Positions 31,882-40,576 of a DNA stretch of 40,886 nucleotides are shown here, one piece after another. The stretch comes from an uncultured bacterium (GTDB lineage Bacteria; Cyanobacteriota; Vampirovibrionia; Gastranaerophilales; Gastranaerophilaceae): the NCBI GenBank assembly GCA_900547155.1, contig URFH01000023.1:1-40886 (forward strand). Direction: 5' to 3'. The translations under genes were made by a program, and so were the position numbers. The notes below the pieces were generated by a model. It was given only the letters and a program-made list of their open reading frames with translations. It had not been told where the DNA came from and made no database searches. How positions within the stretch are numbered: position 1 is the stretch's first letter; each line of letters opens with the position of its first letter.

Positions 31882-32523
31882 ATGGTTAAAAATAAAAAAG
31901 GTGCATTTACTCTTGCTGAATTGCTAGTTGCGCTGTCAATTCTTGCAGTTATTGCAGTTATGACAGTTCCTTCTCTGCGTGATGACGCGCAAAGAAAAGA
32001 AAATGCCGCAAAAGTGACGAAAGCTTATGCCTCAATAGCTCAGGCGTTTGACTATATGGAGGCGCAGCTGCCCATGACATTATGGAAAGCTGATTGGGCT
32101 TATGAACAGCTGGAAAAACAACTGAATATTGTCGGTGAAGACTGTTTTCCTGCTGTAGCTCTTCGATTCCCCAACGGCGATGGTGATTCCAATTATGGCT
32201 CAGCAAACAGCTATCGCCTCGCAGATGGCACCTGCGCAAAAATAACCATTACTGATGATTTAGGAGACCTTGCTTCCAGATGGGGAATGGGCTCCGGTAA
32301 ATATAAAGCCTCTGTAAGCATTGATGTAAACGGTGCAAACAGACCGAATGTTTGGGGGCAGGATGTATTTTTGTTTAAGTTAATCCCTGAAAGAGGGCTT
32401 GTTCCGTCCGGTGCTGAAACCGGATGCGGTGACAAAACCGGTAATGATGATTATTTGAATGCCGGCAGCGACATATACGGATGTGCTGCTAAAGTAATTC
32501 AATATGGAAAAACAACCGAATGA
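31882..32523 (+). CDS. Type IV pilin-like / pseudopilin protein 2
   Basis: A 213-residue paralogue of the preceding gene. The prepilin motif is KKGAFTLAELLVALSILAVI (cleavage between Gly and Ala, one residue longer than usual before FTLAE), then VPSLRDDAQRKENAAKVTKA. The C-terminus is YGCAAKVIQYGKTTE, close to that of pilin-like protein 1. Both contain DVNGA(T/N)(K/R)PN and a cysteine pair. Its TGA overlaps the start of era by four bases, so expression of era appears coupled to a surface-fibre gene. Confidence 0.85.
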   Translation: MVKNKKGAFTLAELLVALSILAVIAVMTVPSLRDDAQRKENAAKVTKAYASIAQAFDYMEAQLPMTLWKADWAYEQLEKQLNIVGEDCFPAVALRFPNGDGDSNYGSANSYRLADGTCAKITITDDLGDLASRWGMGSGKYKASVSIDVNGANRPNVWGQDVFLFKLIPERGLVPSGAETGCGDKTGNDDYLNAGSDIYGCAAKVIQYGKTTE

Positions 32524-33407
32524 GCGAATTTAAATCAGGTTTTGCCGCCATACTCGGGCGCCCAAACGTAGGAAAATCAACGCTTTTAAACACAATCCTC
32601 GGTCAAAAAATTGTAATCGCCACGGACAAAGCCCAAACGACAAGAAAGCGGATAAAAGGCATTTTTACAAATGATGAGGGGCAAATTGTCTTCATTGATA
32701 CCCCGGGAATCCACAAGCCGCTTGATAAATTGGGCGAATTTTTGATTGACGAAGTAAAATCATCGGTTCCTGACGCGGATGTGATTCTTTTTCTCGTTGA
32801 TGTGTCCGAACCTGCCGGCGCAGGGGATAAATGGATTGCGGAAAATATTTTAAAGGATATCAAAAAGCCCGTTATTATTGTTCTTAACAAAGTGGATAAA
32901 ATAAAAGACCCTGTGAAAAAAGAGATGAATCTTTTGACTTACAAAACGCTTTTTGAGCAAAATCTGCCAACGGCAAAGATTTCAGCGCAAACCGGACGCA
33001 ATATTGATACTTTGATTTCGACGATTATGAGAAAACTGCCGGAAGCGCCGCCGATTTATCCTCCGGATGAGGTTACGGATGAGAGCATGCGTTCAATTGC
33101 GCAGGAAATTATCCGTGAAAAAATTCTTGTGAACACGCAGGACGAAATACCTCACAGCGTGGCGGTTATTATCTCAAAATACGAGGAAAAGGAGAAGATT
33201 GACCGTATTTTTGCCGATATCCATGTTGAGCAGGACAGCCAGAAAGGCATTATGATAGGCAAAAAAGGGCAAATGCTCAAAACCATCGGCACCCAGGCGC
33301 GGCTTGAACTTGAAAAAGTGCTTGATAAAAAGGTTTATCTTGAATTGAACGTCAAAGTTACTAAAAATTGGCGTAAGAAACAGAAGAATTTGGGGGATTG
33401 GGTGTAG
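32520..33407 (+). CDS. era: GTPase Era
   Basis: An essential GTPase that binds 16S rRNA 3' ends during 30S subunit maturation. It is 295 residues, the usual length. G1 is GRPNVGKST (about 12-20), G3 is DTPGIHKPL (about 60), G4 is NKVDKIKD (about 121). The C-terminal KH domain (about 205-290) has IMIGKKGQMLKTIGTQARLE and ends KKQKNLGDWV. ATG at 32520 overlaps the stop of the pilin-like gene (ATGA). Its TAG stop touches the left inverted repeat of the DUF559 element. Confidence 0.95.
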   Translation: MSEFKSGFAAILGRPNVGKSTLLNTILGQKIVIATDKAQTTRKRIKGIFTNDEGQIVFIDTPGIHKPLDKLGEFLIDEVKSSVPDADVILFLVDVSEPAGAGDKWIAENILKDIKKPVIIVLNKVDKIKDPVKKEMNLLTYKTLFEQNLPTAKISAQTGRNIDTLISTIMRKLPEAPPIYPPDEVTDESMRSIAQEIIREKILVNTQDEIPHSVAVIISKYEEKEKIDRIFADIHVEQDSQKGIMIGKKGQMLKTIGTQARLELEKVLDKKVYLELNVKVTKNWRKKQKNLGDWV

Positions 33408-33510
33408 GGTAGGCACTTGTTTTTCCCTACGGGTCAGCCCTCACCCGCCCTTTGGGCACCCTCTCCCGGCGGAGAGGGGGAATAATTCAAGATACATAGG
33501 AAAGGTCTAA

Positions 33511-33855
33511 ATGAAACCTAATACTGAAAAAGCAAAAATATTAAGGAAAAATTTAACCTCCCAAGAACAGAAAATATGGAATTTATTAAGGAATCGTAAA
33601 TTTTATGGTTTACAGTTTAGACGACAATATCCAATAGGTAATTATATAGTTGATTTTATTTGCCGTGAAAAGAAACTTATTATAGAAATTGATGGCGGTC
33701 AACATAACGAAACTAAAAATTGCACTTATGATAATTTGAGAACCAAATTCCTTGAATCATTGGGGTTCAGGGTTATACGTTATTGGAACAGCGATATTGA
33801 CAATAATATTGAAGGGATTTTTCAGGATTTAAAAAATCAATGCAATATAAATTAA
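33511..33855 (+). CDS. DUF559 family endonuclease-like protein 2
   Basis: A 114-residue paralogue of the protein at 27459-27800. Landmarks are ILRKNLTSQEQKIWNLLRNR, FRRQYPIGNYIVDFIC, KKLIIEIDGGQHNETKN and FRVIRYWNSDI. All expected PD-(D/E)XK-type acidic residues are kept, so it should be active. The ATG has AAAGG seven bases upstream. It is the only gene between two 58-bp perfect inverted repeats. Known DUF559 proteins are mostly uncharacterised; a role in cutting or spreading the flanking repeats is my inference. Confidence 0.85.
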   Translation: MKPNTEKAKILRKNLTSQEQKIWNLLRNRKFYGLQFRRQYPIGNYIVDFICREKKLIIEIDGGQHNETKNCTYDNLRTKFLESLGFRVIRYWNSDIDNNIEGIFQDLKNQCNIN

Positions 33856-33859
33856 CTCC

Positions 33860-33981
33860 TTTCCCTCTCCCTATTTATTTCTTAATTATTTCCCCTCTCC
33901 GATGGGAGCGAATGCGAGCCGAGGCTGGAGCGGTTCGCGTAGGCGAATCGCGTAACGCCGTTTAACGCGAGCATTCAAGAC
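33860..33981. repeat. Inner repeat with an inserted 75-bp block
   Basis: Read in reverse, the GAGAGGGG part and its AATAATTAAGAAATA tail are separated from GGGCACCCTCT by about 75 bases that start GTCTTGAATGCTCGCGTT and end GGCTCGCATTCG. The same block interrupts the copy at 39259-39465, but the copies at 10119, 23064 and 33420 lack it. Confidence 0.7.
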
Positions 33982-34043
33982 AGAGGGTGCCCAAAGGGCG
34001 GGTGAGGGCTGACCCGTAGGGAAAAACAAGTGCCTACCCCGTA

Positions 34044-35495
34044 TCAAACCACCCTGCAAGCCCCCTTGTAAGTTTCAAGATACTTCTGCGCGCTCAAATC
34101 CCAGCTAAAATCCGCTTCCATTGCGTTTTTTTGGATTTTTTGGAACTCTGGCTTGTTTTTGTAAACCTCAATCGCGTATTTTATGCAATCAAGCATGGCC
34201 CATCCGTCATAATTCCAGAATTTGAATCCTGTCGCACCCTCCAGCGGATGACCGACAACGGTATTTTCGAGCCCGCCGGTCGCTCTGACAATCGGAGGGG
34301 TTCCGTATTTTAGCGCAATGAGCTGACCGAGTCCGCAGGGCTCAAACGCGGACGGCATTAAGAACATGTCGGCTCCGGCATAGATTTTTTGGCTCAAAGA
34401 AGCCGCAAACTCAATCCTTGCGCGAATATTGCTGCTTGTTGCATTCAAATATCTGAACAAATCTTCATATTGCTGCGCACCCGTGCCGAGAATGATGAAT
34501 TTTGCGTCAAGGCTTTTCAGCTGCTCGCACACTGGATGGAATAAATCGAATCCTTTCTGCTCAACAAGCCTTGAAACGATTGCAATTAAAGGCTGCCCTT
34601 CATAATACGGCATGCCGAACTCCTCCAGAACGGCTTTTTTGTTAATTTCTTTCTTTTCAAGGTGATTTTCGTCATATTTTTCGGCGATTGCGTTGTCCGT
34701 CGCGGGATTGTAAACGCTGTAATCCACGCCGTTTAAAATTCCGACGAGCTTGTGCGCATTATGGTTGAGCGTCCAATCCAGACCGTTTCCGCCCTCAAAA
34801 GTCTTAATTTCTTCTGCATATTTCGGCGAAACAACGATAATTTTGTCGCTGTAATTAATCGCGCCTTTCATCCAGTTGAGCATGCCAAAATGTTCAAGCC
34901 CCCAGCAATTCCAGACGTATTTGTGGTCAAGCTGCGCAAAATAAAGCACATCATCAAACCATTGCCCCTGATAAGCGAGGTTGTGAATGCTGAAAACGTT
35001 CTTTGTGTTCGCAAAAAACGGGTCATCTTTGTAATTAACTTTCATATAAACCGGAATCATCGCGGTGTGCCAGTCGTTTGAGTGGATTATGTCGGGTTTG
35101 AAGTTCAAAAGCCGCGCATATTCAATGCAGGCATGCGAAAACGCGATAAAACGTTCATGCTCGTACCTTGTGTCGATGTATCTCGGGTAAACCTCATGAA
35201 ACGGCGCAAAATACTTGCTGTTGTCGAGAAAAAATACATTTATGTTCGAGCCGGGCAGTTTTGCCATTTTCAGGGTGAAATAATATTCGCCGTAGCTGTA
35301 ATTTATTGTTAATTTTGAGTTCGGGATTTCTTTTATATCGTATTTGCTCTGGTCAATGCAGCCATGGAGCGGTGTAAAAATTGCGATTTCGTGCCCCATT
35401 TTTTCGAGCACTTTCGGCAGGCTCCCCACAACGTCAGCCAGCCCTCCGACTTTTGAAAAGGGCGCTACCTCAGCAGATGCAAACATAATTTTCAT
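34044..35495 (-). CDS. glgA: Glycogen synthase (ADP-glucose type)
   Basis: A GT5 family enzyme that extends alpha-1,4-glucan from ADP-glucose. Its 483 residues begin MKIMFASAEVAPFSKVGGLA, with the ADP-glucose-binding KVGGL motif. Then come IIHSNDWHTAMIP (about 140), VFSIHNLAYQGQW, GILNGVDYSVYNP and the C-terminal PSAFEPCGLGQLIALKYGTP and RATGGLENTV. Length and motifs are complete. No other glg genes are nearby. It converges with era across the DUF559 element. Confidence 0.94.
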   Translation of the reverse strand: MKIMFASAEVAPFSKVGGLADVVGSLPKVLEKMGHEIAIFTPLHGCIDQSKYDIKEIPNSKLTINYSYGEYYFTLKMAKLPGSNINVFFLDNSKYFAPFHEVYPRYIDTRYEHERFIAFSHACIEYARLLNFKPDIIHSNDWHTAMIPVYMKVNYKDDPFFANTKNVFSIHNLAYQGQWFDDVLYFAQLDHKYVWNCWGLEHFGMLNWMKGAINYSDKIIVVSPKYAEEIKTFEGGNGLDWTLNHNAHKLVGILNGVDYSVYNPATDNAIAEKYDENHLEKKEINKKAVLEEFGMPYYEGQPLIAIVSRLVEQKGFDLFHPVCEQLKSLDAKFIILGTGAQQYEDLFRYLNATSSNIRARIEFAASLSQKIYAGADMFLMPSAFEPCGLGQLIALKYGTPPIVRATGGLENTVVGHPLEGATGFKFWNYDGWAMLDCIKYAIEVYKNKPEFQKIQKNAMEADFSWDLSAQKYLETYKGACRVV

Positions 35496-35604
35496 AAAAT
35501 TCTATCCTCTCTTAGTGTATTTAATTATATCATTTTACAGGGGCTTCGCAAGGGGAGTAAATAAATCACGGGATATGTATCTTTCAATTTTATCAAATTT
35601 ATAT

Positions 35605-35610
35605 TATAAT
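35605..35610 (+). promoter_or_regulatory. Likely -10 box of the autotransporter gene
   Basis: TATAAT lies 54 bases upstream of the ATG at 35664 in a very AT-rich stretch. No good -35 is seen (TTTCAA at the right distance). Confidence 0.35.
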
Positions 35611-35663
35611 TATATAAAATAAACAAAATCTGATGTTTTTTAATAACTGTGAGGATGTCGAAT

Positions 35664-38600
35664 ATGGATAAGAGAATTTCCGGAAGCCTGAAAAGCCTTG
35701 TAATACAAGTATTTTCGCCCATGGGGGGGGGGGGCTGTTAGAGTAAGGGTTTGCGCCCTTTTTGCATTCTTTTTTGTTGCTATTTTTGTTTTTCCTGCTT
35801 ATTCTGCTGATTCATCTTTTGATTTTTCTTCTTATGTTCAACCCGAATACGGTCATAAAGATACCGCGACCGATGTTTTATACTTTGAGTTTGATTCATC
35901 AGGTGGAAATAATGTTTTAATCAAAGGGACTGCGGAAAATCACGATTTTGCGTATTATGTGGATGCATCAAGAGAAATTGGTAGTGTCGCCCCTTCGACG
36001 ATTGTTATTGACAAGGATGTTATTGGACATAGTCATGTTTATTGGTCAACTGAATATCCGTTTATGCGACTTAACAGTAATCAAGTATTTTTAGGTGATT
36101 TTGTAGATAATTGTATGAACTCGGATACACGTGTGCTTGCCGGGGCTCTTTATATTGAACGAAGAGAGAAAGTAGCTTCAATTACTGGCAATTTTATTGG
36201 GAATAGTTCTATTGGGAATATTATGAGCAACGGTGCAGTATTTTTAAATGAAGAATCGGAGGTTTCAATAATAAATGGAGATTTCATCGGTAATAGTGCT
36301 GTTGGAACCACAAATGTGAGTGGCGGTGCGATATATCTTGCAAGAAATACAAAGATTGATACTTTAAACTCTAATTTTATTGGTAATTATTTAGTTGCTG
36401 CGCAACATTATGCATACGGCGGGGCTATTAAGAATTTAGGTGTTGGGTTGGATAAAATTACCGGCTCTTTCATAGGAAACTACGCAAAAGCTGACTCAAC
36501 TAATTACTTCGCCTTAGGCGGCGCAATCTACACAAGCTCCAACATGACATTTCTCGCGGACAATAAATCCATAGAATTCACCGGAAATTACACAGAAGAT
36601 TCCCGCGGCAAAATCCCCAACGCCATCTACGTCGACATCATCAGCACATCTTCACCCACAATAACCCTAACCGCCCAAAATAACGGTACAATAACATTCA
36701 ACGACCAAATCGACGGCGGCGTGGCTTCGGGCGGTGCAATTAATCGCTCAAAACAATACAACCTCGCCCTAACCGGCGATTCTACCGGCAAAATCAACAT
36801 AAATAACGAAATTATCAATGCAAACATAACCCTAGACGCCGTAACCCTCCACCTCGGGCAGGAAAATCTCCTCGAACAATCAAAATCACTCACAATTAAC
36901 TCCGGCACTGTGAACACAATCAATAATGCCGTAAATCCAATAACAATTCCCTCAATAACCTTAAACGGCAACTTTAACTACGCCCTCGACGTAAATCTCG
37001 CCGCCGAATCCGCAGATTCGCTCCAAATAACCTCAACAAATACCCCCTCAAACATCCATATAACAGAAATTAACACAATCGGCGATATTCCCTCCGGCCA
37101 AACCGCTTCAATAATCCCGTTTCTCACCGGAAACTACGCCCAAAACATAACAACAACCCTCGCCGACGAACTTTCAATGATTTACGGGCAATCCTACGCC
37201 TACCATGTCGGCATAAACAACGAAAACCTCGTTTTTATTCAATCCGAAAAAATAACCGGCCTCCCCGGCGCCCTCTCCGACAACGGCGATAGAACTTTCA
37301 TCATGCAATCCGATGAATTAATAACAGGATGGGTTTCTAACACACAAAACAGCATGCAGGGCAATAAACTTGTAATTCAGGGCAACAACAACTCTATAAA
37401 CGGCAATTCTAACCCCGGAATTATCATAAATCCCTCCCAAACCCTCACAATAAAAGATGTAAAAGAAATTTCGGGCTTCAACTCAACCTCCGCCGGTGCA
37501 ATTCTCAACAACAACGCCATTCTTAACATCATTGCCGAAAATACCGATACAATTTTCCAAAATAACACCGCAAACGGCGAATCCAACGCAATCCACAACA
37601 TAAATTCAACCCTCAACCTCAACGCTTCGTCAGAAAATAAAATTATATTCAACGACAAAATTACCTCAGACAGCTCCAGCGTGTTGAATATAAATCCGGA
37701 TTCGCAAAATGGCACAATTGTAATAAATAACGACATGTCCGGCTTTACAGGTGACGTGAATTTAGAGAATGGCACCCTGAAACTGACCGAAAACGGAACC
37801 TTTTTCAATGCTGCTAATTTCAATGTCAAAAATGGCACACTTGACCTTGCGAATAATATGCTCCAGTCCGTTAATTTTAATAATTTGAGTATTTCAAATA
37901 CATTGAGCATGGCTGTGGACGCAGATTTGGCCGCAGGAACAATGGACACAATCAGCGCTCAAAATTCTATCGTTGATGCCGTAAAAATCCGGGTATCCTC
38001 CATAAACCTCCTGTCAGAAGCGACTTCGCCTGAAATAACAATTAATTTTACAGATGACAGCCTAAAATCTGCTGTTTCTTACACAGGAGCTGATGTTGCC
38101 TATTCAAATATCTATAAATATTCCGTGAAATACGATGAAAATACCGGAGATTTTACATTTACCAGATATTCTCCCGCAAATTCAAGCGGTTTCAACCCCT
38201 CGGTTTTAACCGGTGCGGTTGCCCAGCAGGGAGCATTTTTGACCATGCTCGATGTTTATGATCAGGCTTTTAACAATTTCGACATGCGCATGCTTATTCC
38301 CCGCTCAAAAAGGCATGCCCGGAAGTTCAAAAACATGCTCGCTTCGGGTTCCGGCATGGTGTATGAGGAAAAACATCCGCAGGCATGGTTCAGACCTTAT
38401 GCTTCATTTGAAAATGTCCCTCTGAAAAACGGTCCCCGTGTAAGCAGTGTCCAATATGGCTCGCTTTTCGGCACTGAATCCGATATAATTCCCGTAAAAT
38501 TCGGGTTTGAAAGAGTTTTGAATGCGTATGCAGGTTATGTCGGCTCACATCAGGCTTTTCAAGGACAATCGATTTATCAAAACGGCGGAACCATAGGCGC

Positions 38601-39141
38601 AAGCGCATTTTTCTATAAAGGAAACTTTTTTACCGGTTTTACTGCAAATACTGCCGGAATTCAGGCTGAAGCCGCAACTTTCTCCGGGCGGGATAATATG
38701 ACCATGCTCACAGCCGGAATTGCCGCTAAAACAGGCTATAACAAACTCCTTTTTAAGGACAAATTAATCCTCCAGCCTAACGCCATGATGTCATATACCT
38801 TTGTAAACACATTTAATTACCACTCAAAATCCGGTGTAGGCATGACCTCTGAGGCGCTAAATGCAATTCAGGTGGTTCCGGGGATAAAAATGATTGCTAA
38901 TCTCAAAAACGGCTGGCAGCCATACCTGAGTGTGTCAATGGTGTTCAATATTATGGATGATACGAGGTTTAAGGCAAATGATGTGTCGCTGCCCCAGCTG
39001 GCTGTTAAGCCTTATGTGCTCTATGGGGCCGGGCTCCAAAAACAATACGGGGAACGTTTTACCTGCTATATTCAGACCCTTTTGCGCTCCGGAGGCAGGA
39101 ATGGAATAGGTTTTACTGCCGGATTGAAGTGGAAAATTTAG
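35664..39141 (+). CDS. Large autotransporter, out of frame at a poly-G tract (phase OFF as sequenced)
   Basis: A type V secretion protein of roughly 1,155 residues. From ATG 35664 (GAGG upstream) frame 1 reads MDKRISGSLKSLVIQVFSPM, then glycines, then stops at a TAG just after twelve Gs. With one G fewer the frame runs on through CALFAFFFVAIFVFPAYSA, a signal peptide, into the passenger, which is open to 39141. Passenger: repetitive N-rich beta-helix units (FIGNSSIGNI, FIGNYLVAAQ type). C-terminal about 290 residues: a beta-barrel autotransporter domain ending GFTAGLKWKI. As sequenced, only an in-frame GTG at 35959 lacking the signal is open. Codon use changes abruptly near 36480 and again near 37750, suggesting a mosaic passenger. 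Confidence 0.8.
35723..35734 (+). repeat. Twelve-G homopolymer (phase-variation tract)
   Basis: An uninterrupted run of 12 G residues inside the signal-peptide coding region. The passenger frame is +1 relative to the start codon at 12 G. It would be in frame at 11 or 14 G. Confidence 0.9.
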
Positions 39142-39201
39142 CTTCCCACCGGTACTAATCTTCCCGTTCAGAGAGAAAATCTGCCTAAATCTTGACCTCC
39201 T

Positions 39202-39476
39202 CGCCTCAGGCCTGGGTTTCCCTTACGGGCAAGCCCTCACCCGCCCTTCGGGCACCCTCTGTCTTGAAATCGGACGCTACGGGCTCCCTGGGCGTGAGCC
39301 CTCCGCAGGGGGCGTTCCGCTACGCTCCAGCCCCGTCCGATTCCGCTGTCTTGAATGCTCGCGTTAAACGGCGTTGCGCGATTCTTACCTCTCACAAAAC
39401 GATACTTAATCGTTTTGTTCGGCAGAGTGCGAACCGCTCCAGCCTCGGCTCGCATTCGCTCCCATCGGAGAGGGGA
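39202..39476. repeat. Nested composite repeat after the autotransporter
   Basis: The 557-base gap 39142-39698 has no gene I believe in. It holds a CCCTACGGG/GAGAGGGG family element interrupted by the GTCTTGAATGCTCGCG block. That block is itself interrupted by a 73-bp palindrome-ended segment (39269-39341, ATCGGACG...CGTCCGAT) between two CTGTCTTGAA copies (39259-39268 and 39346-39355). A further hairpin ACAAAACGAT/ATCGTTTTGT is inserted near 39395-39420. Confidence 0.75.
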
Positions 39477-39647
39477 AACTTTGTACAAGCGTGTGACGGG
39501 GCTGCGCCCCTAAACAACCACGCCCGACATGAAAAAACGCATGAATCTTCCGTCCTATATAAAAAAATGGAACAAAAAGAAAGGCATGTCGTCTGAGAAA
39601 ATATAATGGCATGCCCATGACAATTGTTCTTTATACTTGAAAATATC

Positions 39648-39673
39648 AAAAAGACCGCAGAGGCGGCCTTTTT
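39648..39673 (-). terminator. Terminator-like hairpin after the coiled-coil protein
   Basis: AAAAAGGCCGCC, loop, GCGGTCTTTTT on the minus strand: a G/C stem with one mismatch and U-runs on both strands, so it may work in both directions. Confidence 0.7.
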
Positions 39674-39698
39674 GATGGAATTTAATAGTAATTTATTA

Positions 39699-40109
39699 TT
39701 ACATGCTCTTTCTTATGTTTTCTTTGGTCTTGTCGAGAGTTTTGATTCTCTTTTCGGTATCTTTGACCTGCTGCTTCTTAGCTTTTCTTTGAAGCTTGAT
39801 TACTTTGAATTGATTGTCGAGCTCAGCATATTCATTTTTGTATTGTACAAGCGAGTTCCTGATATCAACCTGAGCGCTGTCGAGCTGTAATAATGCACCT
39901 TGAAGCTTGTTTGTGTCTTCAACGGAACCGGTGAGAGCTTCAGCGGCCTTTGCTGTTGAGGAAGCGGTTGAGGCCGAAACACCCTGAGAAGCTTCACTTA
40001 TAGGCGCAGATTCAAATACAGGTTCGTAGGGCATGCCGTCTGCAAAAGCCATCTGGGCACCTGCGGCTAAAATTACTGTAAATAACATGGAATTAATTAT
40101 TTTTTTCAT
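39699..40109 (-). CDS. Small periplasmic coiled-coil protein
   Basis: A 136-residue exported protein. The ATG at 40109 has AAAGGAG at ideal spacing and is followed by the signal peptide MKKIINSMLFTVILAAGAQM with AFA as cleavage site; a longer in-frame start would bury this signal. The mature part has a low-complexity Ser/Ala region (about 40-65), then a charged helical stretch (about 75-135, QYKNEYAELDNQFKVIKLQR and KQQVKDTEKRIKTL) typical of coiled coils. No family is recognised. A role as an envelope spacer or adaptor is only a guess. Confidence 0.7.
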   Translation of the reverse strand: MKKIINSMLFTVILAAGAQMAFADGMPYEPVFESAPISEASQGVSASTASSTAKAAEALTGSVEDTNKLQGALLQLDSAQVDIRNSLVQYKNEYAELDNQFKVIKLQRKAKKQQVKDTEKRIKTLDKTKENIRKSM

Positions 40110-40317
40110 GCAAATCTCCTTTTTTAGACATGTGTATATAAATATTTTAAAGAAATACATGTCATGCCGCCTCATTTAAACGACGGAAAATTAGTAAAAA
40201 GATTAGCCAATTTGAAGAATTGAAAAAAATATAAAGAAATGTAAACCTGAAAAACCTTGAAACACGGGCTATCATGGAAAAAGCCCGAAAAACATGAAAA
40301 ATTTTAAAAAAACATGC

Positions 40318-40346
40318 TTGAAATTAAAAATGCTTTGGGTTACATT
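40318..40346 (+). promoter_or_regulatory. Promoter of the structured RNA
   Basis: TTGAAA (40318-40323), a 17-base spacer, TACATT (40341-40346). Predicted start is near 40353, exactly where the structured segment begins. Confidence 0.5.
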
Positions 40347-40352
40347 AATAAA

Positions 40353-40485
40353 GTGGTCAGCGGGCCACGATGGGAATGGCAAAAAGCTGATATGTTAATA
40401 ACAGCAAAAAGCCTCGCCGAAAAAGCGATTTAGTCCACCACGAACCTCCGGTTCACCCTAAGCGGGTCATTAAGCCCGTATTTTT
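40353..40485 (+). ncRNA. Putative structured RNA upstream of the rRNA operon
   Basis: About 133 bases with several stems: GTGG/CCAC at the 5' end; GGC AAAAA GCTG paired with CAGC AAAAA GCC around a 12-base loop, with a symmetric A5/A5 internal loop; GAACC/GGTTC; and a final CGGG/CCCG hairpin followed by TATTTTT as terminator. No reading frame is evident. It does not show the conserved core of SRP RNA, tmRNA or riboswitches I know. A 6S-like RNA or a lineage-specific RNA is possible. The rest of the 733-base gap 40110-40842 is the rRNA promoter and leader. Confidence 0.5.
40463..40485 (+). terminator. Intrinsic terminator of the structured RNA
   Basis: GCGGG, loop TCATTAAG, CCCGT then ATTTTT. 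The stem is short (four or five pairs). Confidence 0.5.
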
Positions 40486-40547
40486 AACCCCGCAATTTTG
40501 AAAAGTTTATAACCACTAGTTAAATCTGAAGCTTATAAATAAAAAAC

Positions 40548-40576
40548 TTGACAACAAAATTTGAGAGTGATACGAT
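40548..40576 (+). promoter_or_regulatory. rRNA operon promoter
   Basis: TTGACA (40548-40553), a 17-base spacer, TACGAT (40571-40576), the best -35/-10 pair in the region. Start predicted near 40583, giving a leader of about 260 bases before 16S rRNA, with the hairpin CGGTCGCAAGACCG at 40812-40825. Confidence 0.75.

Larger units (their letters stand above)
33407..34039 (+). mobile_element. Candidate DUF559 element with 58-bp perfect inverted repeats
   Basis: 33407-33464 and 33982-34039 are exact reverse complements over 58 bases. Each contains GGCACTTG, CCCTACGGG, GCCCTCACCCGCCC and GGGCACCCTCT. They enclose one intact gene, DUF559, plus inner repeat material. The element fills the space between the convergent era and glgA genes so tightly that the left repeat begins on the last base of the era stop. 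No short target-site duplication is evident outside the arms. Confidence 0.6.

Noticed and set aside
37377..37949. 190-residue minus-strand frame inside the autotransporter
   Set aside because: Arises from the C-rich third positions of the passenger; hydrophobic low-complexity translation and no ribosome site.
39192..39596. 134-residue plus-strand frame after the autotransporter
   Set aside because: Runs through nested palindromic repeats; the translation is Pro/Arg/Ser-rich with no domain.
40266..40288. Hairpin CGGGCT/AGCCCG as a terminator
   Set aside because: Followed by A residues on the plus strand, with no gene upstream that it would end; left unannotated.
40353..40485. SRP RNA, tmRNA or cobalamin riboswitch
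   Set aside because: None of the conserved cores of these RNAs is visible, and the length is wrong for tmRNA.
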